Assembly (NCBI GenBank): GCA_043808305.1
Contig: JAZDFB010000111.1
Span: 1-58,448 of the forward strand
DNA: 58,448 nt
DNA from: JBBAAP01 sp043808305
GTDB lineage: Bacteria; Planctomycetota; MHYJ01; JACQXL01
Direction of reading: 5' to 3'
The notes beneath the pieces are model-generated. The model did not search any database and was not told the origin of the DNA. It saw only the letters and a list, made by a program, of their open reading frames with translations. The translations under genes were made by a program, and so were the position numbers. Positions 33,984 to 42,509 of the stretch are shown here, in pieces. Every line of letters starts with the position of its first letter. The stretch's first letter is position 1.

Positions 33984-34082
33984 TTACAAGATAATTGTAG
34001 TTATTGTTACGCCGATACTGTTTGATGACTGGACTTTTGACAGGGCATCCCGGTTATTAGCATCGGTAACCAATACTTTCAT
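33984..34082 (-). pseudogene. Remnant of an ATP-grasp gene 5' end
   Basis: A 32-codon frame starts at 34082, three bases after the dapL stop on the same strand. It begins 'MKVLVTDANNR', of which 'KVLVTDANNR' is identical to residues 11-20 of the ATP-grasp protein at 31714-32883, although the DNA differs at several third positions. After residue 11 the similarity stops. It is best read as the stump of a second, older ATP-grasp gene; a functional micro-peptide is less likely. Confidence 0.55.
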
Positions 34083-34085
34083 AGA

Positions 34086-35255
34086 TTACTCAGCGCTGAG
34101 CTTTTTCCATCTGGTGATGGCTTCCTTAAGCCGTTCTTCCGGCGCGGTCAGCGAAAACCTGATATAGCCTTCTCCGTGTTTGCCGAATCCGATGCCCGGT
34201 GTGGTATGAATATAAGTTTTCTCCAGCAGGCGTCCCGAGAAATCCATGGATTTAGTCCCCGGCGGAAGCGGCAGCCAGATATAAAAAGTTGTATCAGGGA
34301 CAATCGGGTTAAAACACATTTCTTTAAGCCCTTTGATAAAAATATTGCGCCTTAACTGATATTGCTTACGGATATCTGATGCCCCGGCGATTTTATCCGG
34401 TTCCACTAATCCGGCTGCCAGCGCTGACTGGATGGCTGTGAAAAATCCGGAGTCGATGTTGGTTTTGATGTGTCCCAACGCTTTGATGATATCGGGGTTC
34501 CCGGCCGCCCACCCGGCACGCCAGCCGGCGACGCTGAACATCTTGCTGAAAGAGTTTATTTCTATTCCGACATCCTTAGCGCCGGGTACCGCCAGGAACG
34601 ATACCGGCGGCTTGTTAAAATATATCTCGCTGTATGCCGCATCCTGGCAGACAATAATATTATGCCGTTTGGCAAAACGGACTACATCCTGATAAAACTC
34701 TTTAGGCGCGTCGGCGCTGGTCGGATTGTTGGGGTAATTCAGAAGCATCAATTTTGCCCGGCGGGCTATATGGGGTTTTATTGCCTTTAGGTTTGGCAGA
34801 AACCCATTGGATTCCGACAACGGCATCGGGGCAATCCGGCCGCCGGCCAGGATAATCGCCGAGCGGTAAGCCGGATAACCGGGGTCAGGGACCAGCACGA
34901 TGTCGCCGGGGTTAACCACAGCCCAGATAAGATGGGCAATCCCTTCCTTGGAACCAATTAATGCCCAGATATCCGTTTCTGGATTAACCGAAACGCCTTT
35001 TCTTTTGTACCACTGGCTGATACTGCCGCAGAATTCCTTGGTGCCTTTATAGGGCGGATAACGGTGGACATCGGGATTATCGATAGCCTTCTTGAGCAGT
35101 TCACGCAGAGGCCGGGCCGGCATCAGCTCCGGGTCGCCCACCGAAAGGTCAATCAGGTCTTTTCCCTGGGCTTTGATAGCCTTCCGCTTGCGGTCCAATA
35201 TTTCAAAAATGTAAGGCGGTAATTGCCTGATTCTCTGTGCAATAAACTGTTTCAT
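34086..35255 (-). CDS. dapL: LL-diaminopimelate aminotransferase
   Basis: 389 residues from the ATG at 35255, which has an AGGAGA ribosome binding site; a longer frame starts upstream without one. PLP fold-type I enzyme: 'LIDLSVGDPELMP' near the N-terminus, 'PDPGYPAYRSA', 'LNYPNNPTSA', and the PLP lysine in 'INSFSKMFSVAGWRAGW'. DapL makes LL-diaminopimelate directly from tetrahydrodipicolinate, bypassing the acyl-intermediate steps. The assignment rests on family resemblance plus its place after lysA and lysC in one operon. A different class I aminotransferase specificity cannot be ruled out. Confidence 0.85.
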   Translation of the reverse strand: MKQFIAQRIRQLPPYIFEILDRKRKAIKAQGKDLIDLSVGDPELMPARPLRELLKKAIDNPDVHRYPPYKGTKEFCGSISQWYKRKGVSVNPETDIWALIGSKEGIAHLIWAVVNPGDIVLVPDPGYPAYRSAIILAGGRIAPMPLSESNGFLPNLKAIKPHIARRAKLMLLNYPNNPTSADAPKEFYQDVVRFAKRHNIIVCQDAAYSEIYFNKPPVSFLAVPGAKDVGIEINSFSKMFSVAGWRAGWAAGNPDIIKALGHIKTNIDSGFFTAIQSALAAGLVEPDKIAGASDIRKQYQLRRNIFIKGLKEMCFNPIVPDTTFYIWLPLPPGTKSMDFSGRLLEKTYIHTTPGIGFGKHGEGYIRFSLTAPEERLKEAITRWKKLSAE

Positions 35256-35277
35256 GTTTTTCTCCTGATATAACAGA

Positions 35278-36585
35278 CTATGGCATGAATAATATTTCAT
35301 GCAGAACTCTAACCACTTTTTTTACTGTACTATTATCTATCAGAAACGCGATATTAGTTTGGGTCGCGCCCTGGCTTATCATCTTGATATTGATATTCGC
35401 GTCACGGAGCGCGCCGAAGATATTCCCGCTGATGCCGTGCAACCGCCTGATATCTTCTCCGATGACGCATATTAAGGCCTGCTTGTCTTCCAGTTTTACC
35501 CGGGCGAATTTTGACAGCTCCTTAAGCGCCTCGGTCACGTGATGCCGGCGGTCAACTGTCACCGACACGCTTATCTCGGATGTAGCTATCATATCGACCA
35601 CTATTTTATGCTGGGCAAAAACGCCGAATATCTTCTGCAGAAAACCGTATTGCATCAGCATCCGTGGCGAAGTGATGGTTATCAGGTAAATATCTTTCTT
35701 GTAAACTATGCTTCTGGGCGTCGGCGTCAGGCTACGCTGCGCCTTAGACGTAATAGCCGTGCCTTCAGCCTCGGGTTTATAGGTATTGAGAATCCGGACC
35801 GGGATATTCCGGCGTATGGCCGGCAGCAATGTCGAAGGATGGAACCTCCGGCTATAGTACGCCAGCTCTGACGCTTCGTTGAAACTGATATTCTTGATCG
35901 GCAGGGCGCCGGGCACCACCCGGGGGTCGGCCGTCATAATACCGTCGCTGTCGCTCCAGAGCTGGACCTCTTCGGCATTAACGGCCGCGGCGATAATCGT
36001 AGCCGTATAATCGCTGCCGTTCCGGCCTAAAGTCGTAATGTCGCCTTCCTTGTCCTTGCCGATGAACCCGGTTACTACCGGCACGATGCCTTTCCTGATA
36101 ACAGGTTTTAAGCGCTTGCTGATAAGCGCCGGGCTTTCGGGCAATGGCTGGGCCTGGCTGAAATGCGAATCGGTCACCATACCGATATCAAAGGCGTCGA
36201 ATGCCTGAGCCCTGATGCTGTGTTTATTGAGGTAAGCCGTGATGGTTCTGATTGATAACCTCTCGCCGAAAGACATCAATCTGTCCATCTGTTTCAAGCC
36301 GGGCTTTTTAAGCAAGGTTACGGTGTATTGCCTCAGTTCATCCAGCAGTTCTTCGATTAATTTATGAGATACGCCCAGGTCAGCGGCGATTTTTAGATGA
36401 ATTTTTTCTATATCGCTGAATTTGGCAGTTCCGTGAGCCAGCCCGATAAGCTGCTCTGTCACGCCGTGATGGGCGGAGGCAACAATAATCGGTTTGTCCG
36501 GTAAAAACCTCCGGATGATTCCGGCCACGGATTTAATCCTCAATGCGTCCTTTAAGGATGTCCCGCCGAATTTCATTACTATCAT
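35278..36585 (-). CDS. lysC: Aspartate kinase
   Basis: 435 residues from the ATG at 36585. 'MIVMKFGGTSLKD' is the universal start, 'GRNGSDYTATIIAAA' binds ATP/aspartate, and two ACT domains follow about residue 290 (LITITSPRMLMQYGFLQKIF and ICVIGEDIRRLHGISGNIF), the usual site of lysine or threonine feedback inhibition. It phosphorylates aspartate, the first step to diaminopimelate, lysine, threonine and methionine. A TTG start 14 codons earlier is possible but would include a TCCCGCC-GAA-GCGGGA hairpin. It is 22 bases upstream of dapL. Confidence 0.93.
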   Translation of the reverse strand: MIVMKFGGTSLKDALRIKSVAGIIRRFLPDKPIIVASAHHGVTEQLIGLAHGTAKFSDIEKIHLKIAADLGVSHKLIEELLDELRQYTVTLLKKPGLKQMDRLMSFGERLSIRTITAYLNKHSIRAQAFDAFDIGMVTDSHFSQAQPLPESPALISKRLKPVIRKGIVPVVTGFIGKDKEGDITTLGRNGSDYTATIIAAAVNAEEVQLWSDSDGIMTADPRVVPGALPIKNISFNEASELAYYSRRFHPSTLLPAIRRNIPVRILNTYKPEAEGTAITSKAQRSLTPTPRSIVYKKDIYLITITSPRMLMQYGFLQKIFGVFAQHKIVVDMIATSEISVSVTVDRRHHVTEALKELSKFARVKLEDKQALICVIGEDIRRLHGISGNIFGALRDANINIKMISQGATQTNIAFLIDNSTVKKVVRVLHEILFMP

Positions 36586-36648
36586 ATTTTCATCATCCCG
36601 CCGAAGCGGGATAACCGCCGAGCGCAAAAATTGCAGAGAATATAATGA

Positions 36649-37968
36649 CTACTTTATTTCCAACCTTATTAAATCCGCGTATTTCTCGGCCCTGGTAATC
36701 AATCTGTATTTATTTCCGTCAACCAGCACCTCAGGCGGCCTGGGCCGGGAGTTGTATGTCGACGCCATAGAGTAACCATATGCACCGGCTGAGAATATGG
36801 CCAGCAGATCGTTATTGCTTACTTTGGGCAGGAAGCGTTCCTTGCCCAGGAAATCGCCGCTCTCGCATATCGGTCCAACCACGTTTACTTTAATCTTGCG
36901 GTTCGCATCTTGCCGTTTTATATTTACCGGCTCAATCCTGTGATATGCCTCATATAGCGCCGGCCGGATAAGGGTATTCATACCGGCATCGCATATCACG
37001 AAATTGGTGCTCGGGCTGGACTTAGTCCTGATGACCCGGGTCACGATGATTCCGGCATTTCCGACGATGAATCGGCCAGGTTCAATAATAAGTTTCAAAT
37101 GTTTTATATGCGGCATTATCGTTCGGCCGAACTCCCGGGCCGGCCTGGCTTCAACGCCTTTGTACTCTGGCCGTTGGAGGAACGACTTACGGCCAGGTAT
37201 ACTCGGCTGCAATCCCGTTTCGGCGGGACTAACAGCCGAAGTATAGAATATCCCGAACCCGCCGCCCGTATCCAGATATTCGATATTATGCCCGACCTTG
37301 CGGCAATAATCTATCAGCGGCAGAACCTTTTTAAGCGCCTTCAGGTAAGGCCAGGTCTCGGTAATCTGCGAACCGATATGCAGGTGCAGGCCTTTAAGTC
37401 TGATGTTGCGGAAAAGATGCATTACGCCGATGAGTTCCTTGGCGTCTTGTATCGATAGCCCGAACTTGGTTTCTTCAATGGCCGTTTTAAGGTAGCGGTG
37501 CGTATGCGGTTCGACATCCGGGTTTATCCGCAGGGCAACCGGCGCCACGGTCTTGAGCCGCTCGGCTACCTGGTTTATGGTTTGGACCTCGTCCACGGAC
37601 TCGGCATTAAGCATCAGGATTTTATGCCTCAGGCCGTTGGTAATCTCATCCGCGGTTTTTCCCACCCCGGCAAATACTATTTTCCCGGGGTCAGCGCCGA
37701 TCCTGAGCGCCCGGAAAAGCTCGCCGCCCGAGACTACGTCAAACCCCGCGCCCAATTCCTTGAGCAACCGGCAGATATTCAGGTTTGAATTAGCCTTGAG
37801 CGAATAGCAGATTAAAGCCGACGGAAACGCCTGGCGCAGTTTGCGGTAATGCCCCCTGATGGTCTGCGCGCTGTAGACGTAAAGCGGCGTGCCAAAACGC
37901 TTGGCCAGGCGGCTGACAGCCACGCCTTCGCAATAGAGCTGGTTGCTACGATATCTGAAATAATCCAT
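36649..37968 (-). CDS. lysA: Diaminopimelate decarboxylase with an in-frame repeat insert
   Basis: 439 residues, PLP fold-type III. It decarboxylates meso-diaminopimelate to lysine. Visible motifs are 'RFGTPLYVYSAQTIRGHYR' at the start (with the usual lysine in 'ICYSLKANSNLNI'), 'HLHIGSQITE' and 'LDTGGGFGI', and in the C-terminal half 'CESGDFLGKERFLP' and 'AGAYGYSMASTYNSRPRPPEV'. Residues about 242-269 ('VSPAETGLQPSIPGRKSFLQ' and following) are encoded by a copy of the dispersed palindrome (37163-37245), placed just after the glycine loop where family members vary in length. First gene of the lysA-lysC-dapL operon. Confidence 0.93.
   Translation of the reverse strand: MDYFRYRSNQLYCEGVAVSRLAKRFGTPLYVYSAQTIRGHYRKLRQAFPSALICYSLKANSNLNICRLLKELGAGFDVVSGGELFRALRIGADPGKIVFAGVGKTADEITNGLRHKILMLNAESVDEVQTINQVAERLKTVAPVALRINPDVEPHTHRYLKTAIEETKFGLSIQDAKELIGVMHLFRNIRLKGLHLHIGSQITETWPYLKALKKVLPLIDYCRKVGHNIEYLDTGGGFGIFYTSAVSPAETGLQPSIPGRKSFLQRPEYKGVEARPAREFGRTIMPHIKHLKLIIEPGRFIVGNAGIIVTRVIRTKSSPSTNFVICDAGMNTLIRPALYEAYHRIEPVNIKRQDANRKIKVNVVGPICESGDFLGKERFLPKVSNNDLLAIFSAGAYGYSMASTYNSRPRPPEVLVDGNKYRLITRAEKYADLIRLEIK
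37163..37245. repeat. Dispersed modular palindrome inside lysA
   Basis: CTGGCC (37167-37172) / GGCCAG (37191-37196) and TCGGCTG (37203-37209) / CAGCCGA (37233-37239) form the two stems. The GTTGGAG..CGACTTAC loop of the first and the nested TCCCG..CGGGA hairpin of the second are shared with other copies. It is read in frame, without a stop, on the minus strand. Confidence 0.85.
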
Positions 37969-38070
37969 ATTCCTTTAAATCACAATAACCAAATACCAAA
38001 TTCCAAATATGGAAACTACTATGATTAATAAATTAAATAACATTTGACAACATAAACAAGATATGATTTA

Positions 38071-38715
38071 ATGCCCGATAATAAGTTAAGTTATCTGTCG
38101 AATCAGTGTAATATGATGGAACAAGTATTGATAGTGGACCGCGACAAACTGCTGGGCGGCAAGGCCCTGCCTCACGGCCTGAAAAAGACCGGCCTTAAGG
38201 CGCTGGTAGCCCGGATATACAAGTTCGGCAGGTTTGTCAACCGCCCCTATGCCGAAAATAATCCCGACCTCAAGCAGATTATTCCTTATATGCTTATGCA
38301 ATACCAGGACAGGTTCTTCCTGCTTCATCGCTGGGCCACCCAGACCGAAAAACGGCTTCATAACAAATATTCACTGGGCGTAGGCGGGCACATCAATCCG
38401 GTCAAGGGCATGCGCAGCATCCGCGGCATAATCGAAAAAGGACTGGAACGCGAGCTCCACGAAGAGCTGTCCGTCAAATGCCCCTACAAATATAAGCTGG
38501 TGGCATATCTCAACGATGATTCCAATTCAGTCGGCCAGGTCCATTTAGGCCTGATATACATTGTTACCGTCAAAGACGGCGCCAAAGTCAAGGTCGCCGA
38601 GACCGAGTTGATGGCCGGCAGGTTCGCCAGCCGGCAGGAGATAGCGCCGCAATACAACCTGATGGAGACCTGGTCCCAGATACTCTACGACAACCTCATC
38701 GCCGGTAAGAAATAA
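38071..38715 (+). CDS. NUDIX-domain hydrolase
   Basis: 214 residues. The NUDIX box is present: 'GGHINPVKGM..GIIEKGLERELHEELSV', with R-E-L-H-E-E holding the metal-binding glutamates. The N-terminal 70 residues (EQVLIVDRDKLLGGKALPHGL) are an extra domain found in longer NUDIX proteins. It should hydrolyse a nucleoside-diphosphate-linked compound; the substrate is not predictable. A start at 38113 (ATGATG, 'MMEQVLIVDRD') is as good as the upstream ATG, since neither has a ribosome binding site. TTGACA lies at 38044. Confidence 0.75.
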   Translation: MPDNKLSYLSNQCNMMEQVLIVDRDKLLGGKALPHGLKKTGLKALVARIYKFGRFVNRPYAENNPDLKQIIPYMLMQYQDRFFLLHRWATQTEKRLHNKYSLGVGGHINPVKGMRSIRGIIEKGLERELHEELSVKCPYKYKLVAYLNDDSNSVGQVHLGLIYIVTVKDGAKVKVAETELMAGRFASRQEIAPQYNLMETWSQILYDNLIAGKK

Positions 38716-38803
38716 TCTGCCATTTTATATTCTGATTAATTCGGGGGGCAGGCATACCGAATAGTTAAGGCGTCCCCGGAATTAAAAAGAGCAATGTGAA
38801 TTC

Positions 38804-39775
38804 ATGAGAAGAAAATATATAATAATGTTATTAATTCTTGCCAGCGGTTTTTCCGCGCTGGTGAACTGCCAAGGAACAACGGCCACTCAAGAAATCCGCA
38901 AGAAAATCGTAGAAATAAGGAATGGCATTAAAGATGTAAATTATTATGTTGATTCTTTAAATGTGTCGTATGTGCGTGGAATTTATTGGCGGTTAAATCC
39001 TCGCTGCAAAGGAAGTTGGGATCTCGTAGAGTACGGGGATGAAGCAATTCCTTATATAATTGAACTTTTGCTTGATGAGAAGGCATTATTCTTGGCTCGG
39101 CATGACGCAGCAGTGCTATTAGTTAGGAGGATGAATGAATCTTCTTCTATAGAGGCAAAATCTTGCTGCAAGCGGGCATTAATCCAAGCATATCGCAAAT
39201 ATAAAGGCGACCTTGAAATAGGCATAAGGATGGTGATTCTTAATGCTTTTTATAAGATTACAGAGGGTAAAGAAGATATATTTTATGAGGCTTTTGATGA
39301 CCCTAATTTCGAAGTAAAAGCATTGGCAGGATTAATTCTATGGGAACGCGGCGAGAAGAATAAGAATTTTGTATCAAAGATTTTCAAGGCATTTGATACT
39401 CCTTTGCGCAATGAAAAAGAAATGCTCGCGATTACTAATGGGCGTTTAAAAAATGACCCAAATGGAGGAGAAGGATTATACGTTCTTCAGCATCTATTAA
39501 GGTTCGATATCGGATGTTTGCCAGAGTCGGCTGAAAATGAGCCGCAAAAATGGTGGGCGGAAAACAACAGATTCTACTTTCTAAATAAGCATGCAGGATA
39601 TATGGGTAGGGGACTTTTTGAATTGGATAATACGGCGAAAAAATTAAATCTTTCCGTTGATGAAACAACTGGGAAAATGTTAGACCCGAAAGATGGGCAC
39701 GAACTCACTGACACAGAGATAGATCAGATTTTCCGCCAATACTATCTTGAGCAACAGAAAAACGAAAAAAAATAA
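38804..39775 (+). CDS. Secreted hypothetical protein, possibly HEAT-like
   Basis: 323 residues that I do not recognise. The first 25 residues form a signal peptide (IIMLLILASGFSALVNC), with C23 a possible lipoprotein cysteine, though the preceding 'LVN' is not a classic lipobox. The middle is helical with 'YGDEAIPYIIELLLDEKALFLARHDAAVLLVRRM' and 'FDDPNFEVKALAGLILWERG', which look like two degenerate HEAT units. The C-terminus is charged. It lies just before the large inverted-repeat element. Confidence 0.6.
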   Translation: MRRKYIIMLLILASGFSALVNCQGTTATQEIRKKIVEIRNGIKDVNYYVDSLNVSYVRGIYWRLNPRCKGSWDLVEYGDEAIPYIIELLLDEKALFLARHDAAVLLVRRMNESSSIEAKSCCKRALIQAYRKYKGDLEIGIRMVILNAFYKITEGKEDIFYEAFDDPNFEVKALAGLILWERGEKNKNFVSKIFKAFDTPLRNEKEMLAITNGRLKNDPNGGEGLYVLQHLLRFDIGCLPESAENEPQKWWAENNRFYFLNKHAGYMGRGLFELDNTAKKLNLSVDETTGKMLDPKDGHELTDTEIDQIFRQYYLEQQKNEKK

Positions 39776-39965
39776 TCGGTAATGATACTGTGTACCTGTG
39801 CCGGACATGTGAATAGGGATAAAAGCGGATAAAACAGCAATGTGCCAGAGGAAGCATCCCGCTGAAACTGGCTTTAAGAGGGCATACCTATAAGTTATAG
39901 CAAATGGTTTCATAAGGTATAATACCTTAAGGTATAACATTATTAATATACCTAATGGTATAACC

Positions 39966-40009
39966 TGTAGTTGCCCGATTCATCGGGCTCAATAAATTGA
40001 GCAACTACA
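39966..40009. other. Three-way-junction palindrome in the left arm
   Basis: TGTAGTTGC (39966-39974) pairs with GCAACTACA (40001-40009). Inside lie two perfect hairpins, CCGAT-TC-ATCGG (39975-39986) and CTCAAT-AA-ATTGAG (39988-40001). The single strand could fold as a compact three-armed structure. Confidence 0.6.
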
Positions 40010-40081
40010 AGATGGTGCTATCAGCATCTACATACTTATGAAACCGCTTCAGGTACATACCTAAGAGTTGTAGCGATAACG

Positions 40082-40860
40082 CTACAAGCCGTAGTCACAG
40101 GACTATAAGCCGTAAGCACGTGATTATAACCCGTAAGCATGTGATTATAACTCGAAAGCACGTGATTATAAGCCGAGAGCACGTGATTATAACTCGTAAG
40201 CATGTGATTATAAGCCGTAAGCACGTGATTATAACCCGAAAGCACGTGATTATAAGCCGAAAGCACGTGATTATAAGCCGTCCCGCTTCGGCGGGATAAG
40301 CCGTAATCACAAGGATATAACCTGTAAGCAAGGGAATATGGGTTGTGGGGAAGGGAATATAGGTCTTAGCGCAGGGAATATAAGTCTTAGAAGGCAACAG
40401 ACGGTTCATTGAGGGCGACGACCGGTGAGTTTACCCTGAGGTTACCCGAAGGGTAGAAAGCAACGACCGGTGAGTTTACCCTGAGAGTTTATCGAAGGGT
40501 AGAAGGCAACAGCTGACCTGTAGAAGGCAACAGCCGGACTGTAGAAGGCAACAGACGAGCTGTAGAAGGCAACAGCCGAGCTGTAGAAGGCAACAGCCGG
40601 TTCGGAGAGGGCAACAGACGGTTCACTGAGGGCGGGGAACGGTTCACTGACGTCTCTGAACGGTTCATCCAGGGCGGGGAATGGTTCACTGACGTCTCTG
40701 AACGGTTCATACAGGGCGGGGAATGGTTCACTGACGTCCCCCGAATGGTTCATACAGGGCGGGGAACGGTTCACTGATGTCTCTGAACGGTTCATCCAGG
40801 GCGGGGAAGGATTCCCAGTGGTATGGGGAAGTTTTCCAGTGGTATGGGAAAGTTTCCCAG
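40082..40860. repeat. Consecutive 21-bp tandem arrays of different sequence
   Basis: Five blocks share a 21-base period but not a sequence. They are GTGATTATAACCCGTAAGCAC-type (about 9 copies, to about 40300), GGGAATATAGGTCTTAGCGCA-type (40332-40391), GTAGAAGGCAACAGCCGGACT-type (about 40500-40600), a 42-base pair of GAACGGTTCACTGACGTCTCT and GAACGGTTCATCCAGGGCGGG (about 40610-40810), and CCCAGTGGTATGGGGAAGTTT-type (about 40812-40860). A duplicated ACCGGTGAGTTTACCCTGAG block lies between. Minus-strand frames stay open because 21 is a multiple of 3, giving heptapeptide repeats with no ribosome binding site. Confidence 0.8.
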
Positions 40861-40869
40861 ACATACACG

Positions 40870-41033
40870 GCGGTTCCGGGGCATACCCCCGGTATATATT
40901 ACCCCTATTACAATAGCCCCTATCCCCATACCTTCCCCCGGTAGTATAGGTAATATCCCGGGGTAGTATGGTATACTACCCGTAGGGTATATAGGGATAG
41001 GGGGGTAAACTCAAATTTGTACAGTTAATCTTC
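40870..41033. repeat. G/C-run stretch and TGTACAGTTAATCTTC boundary after the arrays
   Basis: Contains CCCCATACCTTCCCCCGG, the inverse of CCGGGGGAAGG..TATGG at the end of the 22-bp array at 5.5 kb. It ends in TGTACAGTTAATCTTC (41018-41033), identical to 5566-5581. The two loci therefore share an end structure. Confidence 0.7.
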
Positions 41034-41426
41034 ATTCTTTTAGTTTATTGCCAATTCATAAACCGGGCCTGCTTTTCTGCCGATAATACCTAAAGGTGTA
41101 ACATAACACCTTAAGGTGTTACTATATAATATACCTGATGGTATAATAAATATACTTCAAGCGGTTTCATAAGTATGTAGATGTTGATAGCGCCGTTTTG
41201 TCCCGCTACGGCGGGATTTGCTCCCGCTTTGGCGGGAAACACAACGCACAACTGCCGAAGTATTGAACCCGATACTCCGGCAGTTTGTGAAATTACTGCC
41301 GGGTATAGTCGGCTGCAACTTCACAGGCAGCCGAACTATGAATCGGGCAACTACAGGTTATACCTTATGAGACTTGTTATAGTTTTGAGCTTAATTTAGC
41401 ATTTAGGGTTTAGGATTTACAACACT

Positions 41427-42509
41427 ATGTCCGATTACGCCAAGAAGTTTCTGGAATACCTGCAATACAGCCGGAATTACTCGCCGGAAACGCTCCGTGC
41501 CTATGCCAAGGATCTGGAGCAGTTTATTTCGTTTGTAAACAAATCCGGTAATACAAAGGCTCTACCTGACCCTGTTAGAGATAGGTCGCCTATCGGCGAC
41601 CGTAAATCGGAAACGCCAACCTCTACTTTACCCAAAGATAAGACCAAAGAAACCGTATTGAATAAAACGAGTTTTATCTCTAACGGGGCTGACCCAAAAT
41701 CCATCAATAACCTGACCTTGCGCAGTTACCTGCTTCGTATGCGGGAGTTGAACCTGCAAAAGGCGTCCATCGCCCGCAAGATAGCCACGCTCAAGTCGTT
41801 CTTCAAGTTCCTGCTTCAGCACCGGTATATCGAGAATAACCCGATGGCATTAATCCGCCAGCCCAGGCTGGATAAGAAGATACCGGAGTTTCTGAGCGAG
41901 CCGGAGATGCAAAAGCTCCTGACCGAACCGCTGGCTGTTATCCGCGGCAAGAAAGCTTACGCCTCGGGTATCATCGGCCTGCGGGACGAGGCAATTATGG
42001 AATTTCTTTACAGCAGCGGCGTTAGGGTCAGCGAGATTGCCAATCTGCGCATAAAGGACGTGGATTTCGGCAGTGCCGTGGCGCACGTCCTGGGCAAGGG
42101 CAAGAAAGAGCGCCTGGTGCCCATCGGCAGTTACGCTGTCAAGGCTATGGAGAAATACCTGAGCGAACGCAAGAAGATAAAAGGCGAATCAGTCGAGCCG
42201 AACTCATTCCTGTTTGTCAGCCACAGCCGGCACAAGGCGACGCACCTGACGGACCGGAGCATCCGGCGGGGCATCGTGTTTTATGCCCGGCTGAGCGGGC
42301 TGAACAACCGGAAGATATCGCCCCATACCCTGCGCCATACTTTTGCCACACATCTGCTGGACCACGGTGCGGATTTGCGCGGTGTTCAGGAACTCCTGGG
42401 CCATAAAAGTATTTCTACCACCCAGATATATACCCACGTCACCACCGCCCGCCTGAAAGAGGTCTATGACAAAGCGCATCCTAGGTCAGGCAAGACCAAA
42501 GTAATTTAA
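41427..42509 (+). CDS. xerC: Xer-type tyrosine recombinase with an internal repeat insert
   Basis: 360 residues, against about 300 for XerC/XerD. The catalytic set is complete: R200 ('SSGVRVSE'), a lysine in 'LGKGKKERL' (about 222-230), H300 and R303 ('SPHTLRHTFA'), H326 ('LGHKSI') and Y335 ('TQIYTHV'). The N-terminal SAM-like core-binding domain is split at residues about 41-90 by 'NTKALPDPVRDRSPIGDRKS' and further low-complexity sequence, whose DNA is an inverted repeat (41571-41688). It probably resolves chromosome dimers; XerC versus XerD cannot be decided. It begins 45 bases after the inverted-repeat element. Confidence 0.88.
   Translation: MSDYAKKFLEYLQYSRNYSPETLRAYAKDLEQFISFVNKSGNTKALPDPVRDRSPIGDRKSETPTSTLPKDKTKETVLNKTSFISNGADPKSINNLTLRSYLLRMRELNLQKASIARKIATLKSFFKFLLQHRYIENNPMALIRQPRLDKKIPEFLSEPEMQKLLTEPLAVIRGKKAYASGIIGLRDEAIMEFLYSSGVRVSEIANLRIKDVDFGSAVAHVLGKGKKERLVPIGSYAVKAMEKYLSERKKIKGESVEPNSFLFVSHSRHKATHLTDRSIRRGIVFYARLSGLNNRKISPHTLRHTFATHLLDHGADLRGVQELLGHKSISTTQIYTHVTTARLKEVYDKAHPRSGKTKVI
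41571..41688 (+). repeat. Inverted-repeat element read in frame inside xerC
   Basis: CCTGTTAGAGATA (41571-41583) pairs with TATCTCTAACGGGG (41675-41688). An inner hairpin GGTCGCC (41584-41590) / GGCGACC (41595-41601) adjoins it. The CCCCGTTAGAG arm recurs in the perfect hairpin at 43274-43301. Confidence 0.7.

Larger units (their letters stand above)
39895..41382. mobile_element. 1.5-kb non-coding element with long imperfect terminal inverted repeats
   Basis: The left arm (39895-40053) and right arm (41155-41382) are inverted copies. 39957-39983 (27 bases, starting GGTATAACCTGTAGTTGCCC) is identical to the reverse complement of the right arm near 41338-41364. 40017-40053 matches the reverse complement of 41155-41191 at 34 of 37 bases. 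The left arm carries an extra AT-rich ACCTTAAGG module, also present once inside at 41103-41147. The right arm is interrupted by TCCCGC hairpins and a copy of the dispersed palindrome (41192-41337). The interior is short tandem arrays with no credible gene, so it is nonautonomous. Confidence 0.65.

Noticed and set aside
40036..40864. Minus-strand open frames encoding heptapeptide repeats (YNHVLTA and EPFPALYEPF types)
   Set aside because: They are open because every array unit is 21 bp. There is no ribosome binding site, frames switch between blocks, and composition is unlike neighbouring genes. Kept as repeats, not CDS.
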